The position numbers and the translations under genes were made by a program. A model generated the notes under the pieces. It did not search any database. It saw only the letters and a program-made list of their open reading frames with translations, and was not told the DNA's origin. Positions 61,935 to 64,000 of a DNA stretch of 64,000 nucleotides are shown here, in pieces. The stretch spans positions 744,001 through 808,000 of the forward strand of contig LR778135.1 in the NCBI GenBank assembly GCA_902810075.1. Reading direction: 5' to 3'. Positions within the stretch are counted from its first letter, which is position 1, and each line of letters begins with the position of its first letter. The DNA is from Ruminococcaceae bacterium BL-6. GTDB taxonomy: Bacteria; Bacillota; Clostridia; Oscillospirales; Acutalibacteraceae.

Positions 61935-63623
61935 TTATTCCACGGAAACGATAAAGTAGTAAACCGGCTGCCCGCCGTTGACCAGCGTGACCTCGATGTC
62001 GCTGCTGATCTTCGCCTTGATGCGGTCATAGGCTTCCTGCGCCTGGCTCTCCGTAATCCCTTCGCCGTAAATCAGCGTGACAAAGGAAGTGCCGCGCCCC
62101 ACCATGGAACGCGTCAGGCGGACCACCGTGCGCACCGGGTCCTTTTCGATCAGCTCCAGCTTGCCGTTTTCCAGGCCGAGAATTTCGCCCTCCTTGATCC
62201 GGTGGCCGCCGAATTCGGAATCGCGCGCGGCGAACGTGACCTGCCCCGTCGCGACGGAAGAGGCCGCCTCCATCATCGTGACGGTGTTGCGCTCGGCCGT
62301 GGCGTCCGGGTCGTAGGCCAGCATGGCGGAAAGGCCCTGCGGGATGGTGCGCGTGGGCAGGACTACGACCTTGCGGTCGCTGACCAGCGGAATGGTCTGC
62401 TCCGCCGCCATGATGATGTTCTTGTTGTTCGGCAGGACCATGACGGTTTTTGCCGGCGTGGCCAGCACGGCGGCGAGGATGTCCTGCGTGCTGGGGTTCA
62501 TGGTCTGGCCGCCGCTGACCACCTGGGAGCAACCCAAGTCCATGAACAGCGTGCGGAGCCCGTCGCCGGTCGAGACGGATATGAAGCCGATCTCTTCGGT
62601 CGGCTCGGCGGGAGCTGCCTTTTCTTCCGTTTTGGGGGCGGCTTCCCGGGCCTTTTCGTTTTCTTCCGCGGCCTTGCGGTGCTGCTCCTTCATGTTCTCG
62701 ATTTTCACGGTGAGGAGCTGCCCGTATTTCAGCGCTTTCTGAAGGGCATTGCCGGGATTTTCCGTGTGGACGTGCACCTTGATGATTTCGTCGTCATCCA
62801 CTACGACGACGCAGTCGCCGATGGATTCGAGATAGGGCCGCAGGTCCTTCTGCGGGTCGAGCGCCGTTCCGGCGTCGCGCCCCACGATGAATTCGGTGCA
62901 GTAGGTAAAGCGGATATCCTGGTCGAACTCGGCGGCCACGTTGCGGTGGAATTGCGCCGCGGCCTCCTGTACGTTGGCATCCGCCGCGACCTCTTCCGTT
63001 TCGTTTTCAATCATGACGCCATCCCTGAAAACCGACTGCATCCCTTCAAAGATCAGGCACAGTCCCTTTCCGCCCGCGTCCACGACGCCGGCCTTTTTTA
63101 AAACGGGGAGAAGCTCCGGGGTCGTTTCCAACGCTTCCTGCGCGCCCCGGCAGATGGCCGACCAGACGTAGACCACATCGTCGTTGATCTCGGAAGCGGC
63201 CTTGCCCTTTTCGCACGCCACGCGCGAAACGGTCAGGATCGTGCCCTCGGTCGGCTTCATCACGGCCTTGTAGGCCGCTTCCACGCCGAAGCCGAGCGCG
63301 TTGGTCAGGTCGGTGCCCGTGGCGTTCTCAACCCCGTCCAGGCCTTTGGAAAAGCCGCGGAACAGCAGGGAAAGGATGACCCCGGAATTCCCGCGCGCGC
63401 CGCGCAGCATGGACGAAGCGGCCTTTTTCGCGATGGCCCCCGCGTTGTCCGAATCCGCCTTTTCCAGCTCCGCCGCCGCCGCGGACATCGTCATGGACAT
63501 ATTTGTACCCGTGTCGCCATCCGGCACGGGAAAAATATTCAGCTCATCGACAGACGTTTTGTTTTTCATAATATTGTGGGCGCCCGAAATAATGGCGCGC
63601 TTCAATTCCGTTCCATTGATCAA
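61935..63623 (-). CDS. fakA: Fatty acid kinase catalytic subunit (YloV/DAK2 family)
   Basis: A 562-residue protein. The N-terminal DAK2-type kinase domain (NIFPVPDGDTGTNM; SMLRGARGNSGVILS) phosphorylates fatty acids held by FakB. The middle domain has the zinc-type Cys and His residues (FTYCTEFIVG; KVHVHTENPG). A charged linker rich in Glu/Ala follows (about 315-345), then a DegV-like C-terminal domain. Start is TTG at 63623, 11 nt after GAGGAG; an upstream in-frame ATG at 63722 lies in a leader region with no site. No FakB gene is nearby. recG follows 21 nt later. Confidence 0.9.
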   Translation of the reverse strand: MINGTELKRAIISGAHNIMKNKTSVDELNIFPVPDGDTGTNMSMTMSAAAAELEKADSDNAGAIAKKAASSMLRGARGNSGVILSLLFRGFSKGLDGVENATGTDLTNALGFGVEAAYKAVMKPTEGTILTVSRVACEKGKAASEINDDVVYVWSAICRGAQEALETTPELLPVLKKAGVVDAGGKGLCLIFEGMQSVFRDGVMIENETEEVAADANVQEAAAQFHRNVAAEFDQDIRFTYCTEFIVGRDAGTALDPQKDLRPYLESIGDCVVVVDDDEIIKVHVHTENPGNALQKALKYGQLLTVKIENMKEQHRKAAEENEKAREAAPKTEEKAAPAEPTEEIGFISVSTGDGLRTLFMDLGCSQVVSGGQTMNPSTQDILAAVLATPAKTVMVLPNNKNIIMAAEQTIPLVSDRKVVVLPTRTIPQGLSAMLAYDPDATAERNTVTMMEAASSVATGQVTFAARDSEFGGHRIKEGEILGLENGKLELIEKDPVRTVVRLTRSMVGRGTSFVTLIYGEGITESQAQEAYDRIKAKISSDIEVTLVNGGQPVYYFIVSVE

Positions 63624-63966
63624 TTGTGCAGCATCTCCTCTTTGATTGAGAATCCAAAACAGGGCAACCGCCGCTGAAAGGCGTATGGTTTCAGGGAAAA
63701 ATATCGGCGGGATCAACACCATAGCCGCAAGACGGCATCACAAAGCGGCGCAGCCGCTTTGTCCGAAAAAAACGCAACACGCGCGAAAGCGCGATTCCGT
63801 TCGATGCCCTTTCAGGCGGCTCCGCTTCCGCTTGCGCCGTGAGCATTGATCAGGAACGCAAGATAAAAAACACGCGGAACGCTCACCAATGCTCTCACAG
63901 GCGTCGGAGGCTCTGCATCCGCTTACGCCGTGAGGTTATTATACCATATTCTTTTTGGTTATTCAA
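63624..63966 (-). promoter_or_regulatory. fakA promoter and leader with repeat family C
   Basis: On the minus strand TTGAAT (63961-63966) and TATAAT (63938-63943) are 17 bp apart. The next 72 nt match the rsmA leader (four differences). A degenerate second copy (CTCACGGCGCAAGCGGAAGCGG) follows near 63808-63845. Next come a CGCGC/GCGCG hairpin with GCGTTTTTTT (about 63765-63795) and a perfect ACAAAGCGGC/GCCGCTTTGT hairpin (63741-63763). The leader is about 310 nt and may act by attenuation. Confidence 0.7.
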
Positions 63967-64000
63967 TCCACTTATTATTCGCCGGGCGGCGCGGCTAATT

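Overview
The window looks like a chromosomal segment of a Gram-positive, anaerobic, probably spore-forming member of the Clostridia (Oscillospiraceae/Ruminococcaceae-like). This rests on a SpoIID-type protein, a leucine T-box, a NiaR/NiaX niacin module, the paired GlgC/GlgD glycogen enzymes, FakA, an L10 leader, many TTG and GTG starts behind strong Shine-Dalgarno sites, and near-consensus sigma-A promoters. Most genes are GC-rich by eye. The first 1.1 kb and many intergenic spacers are clearly AT-richer. The species cannot be fixed from the sequence alone, and no tRNA, rRNA, CRISPR array, transposase or phage gene was seen.

Layout. 1-1.2 kb: AT-rich glycosyltransferase plus DUF2304 pair. 1.3-6.3 kb: a consensus promoter, a structured leader with a terminator, then a permease, a DUF3870 protein, alanine dehydrogenase, a coding-like remnant and an M19 dipeptidase, which together suggest peptide/amino-acid use. 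7-12.1 kb (minus): response regulator, intramembrane-sensing kinase and ABC exporter. 12.3-17.6 kb (minus): radical SAM protein, NiaX, NiaR, two PII-like proteins and an orphan peptide-binding lipoprotein. 17.7-21.5 kb (minus): pgk-tpiA-gpmI. 21.5-26 kb: trmL, a small protein, an MscS channel, a roughly 590-bp composite palindromic element and a MORN-repeat protein. 26-29.3 kb: a 980-residue secreted Ig-like protein behind a perfect sigma-A promoter. 29.6-32.2 kb: SpoIID-like protein, palindrome array and membrane protein. 32.3-39.6 kb: gap, then glgB-glgC-glgD-glgA. 39.7-45.2 kb: XRE regulator, histidine phosphatase, T-box-controlled leuA-leuB and a ferredoxin-type protein. 45.3-52.5 kb: Crp/Fnr regulator, dCMP-deaminase-like protein, rsmA, a homocysteine-methyltransferase-like protein that has lost its metal site, argS, DUF1934 protein and ddl. 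53-57.5 kb: rpmG-secE-nusG-rplK-rplA-rplJ-rplL with autoregulatory leaders. 57.5-63.7 kb: phosphoesterase, D,D-carboxypeptidase, recG and fakA.

How it fits together. Central carbon flow is well represented: gap and pgk-tpiA-gpmI for glycolysis, and the glg operon for storage polysaccharide. Leucine synthesis, niacin uptake, translation and the cell wall (ddl, carboxypeptidase, SpoIID) make up most of the rest. The unusual content lies between genes. At least four families of interspersed palindromic repeats occur here. One copy supplies the last residues and stop codon of a ferredoxin-like protein, and another is a 72-bp promoter/5'-UTR block shared at 94% identity by the unrelated rsmA and fakA leaders. 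The leader at 1361-1577 is a candidate RNA regulator that I could not place in a known class.
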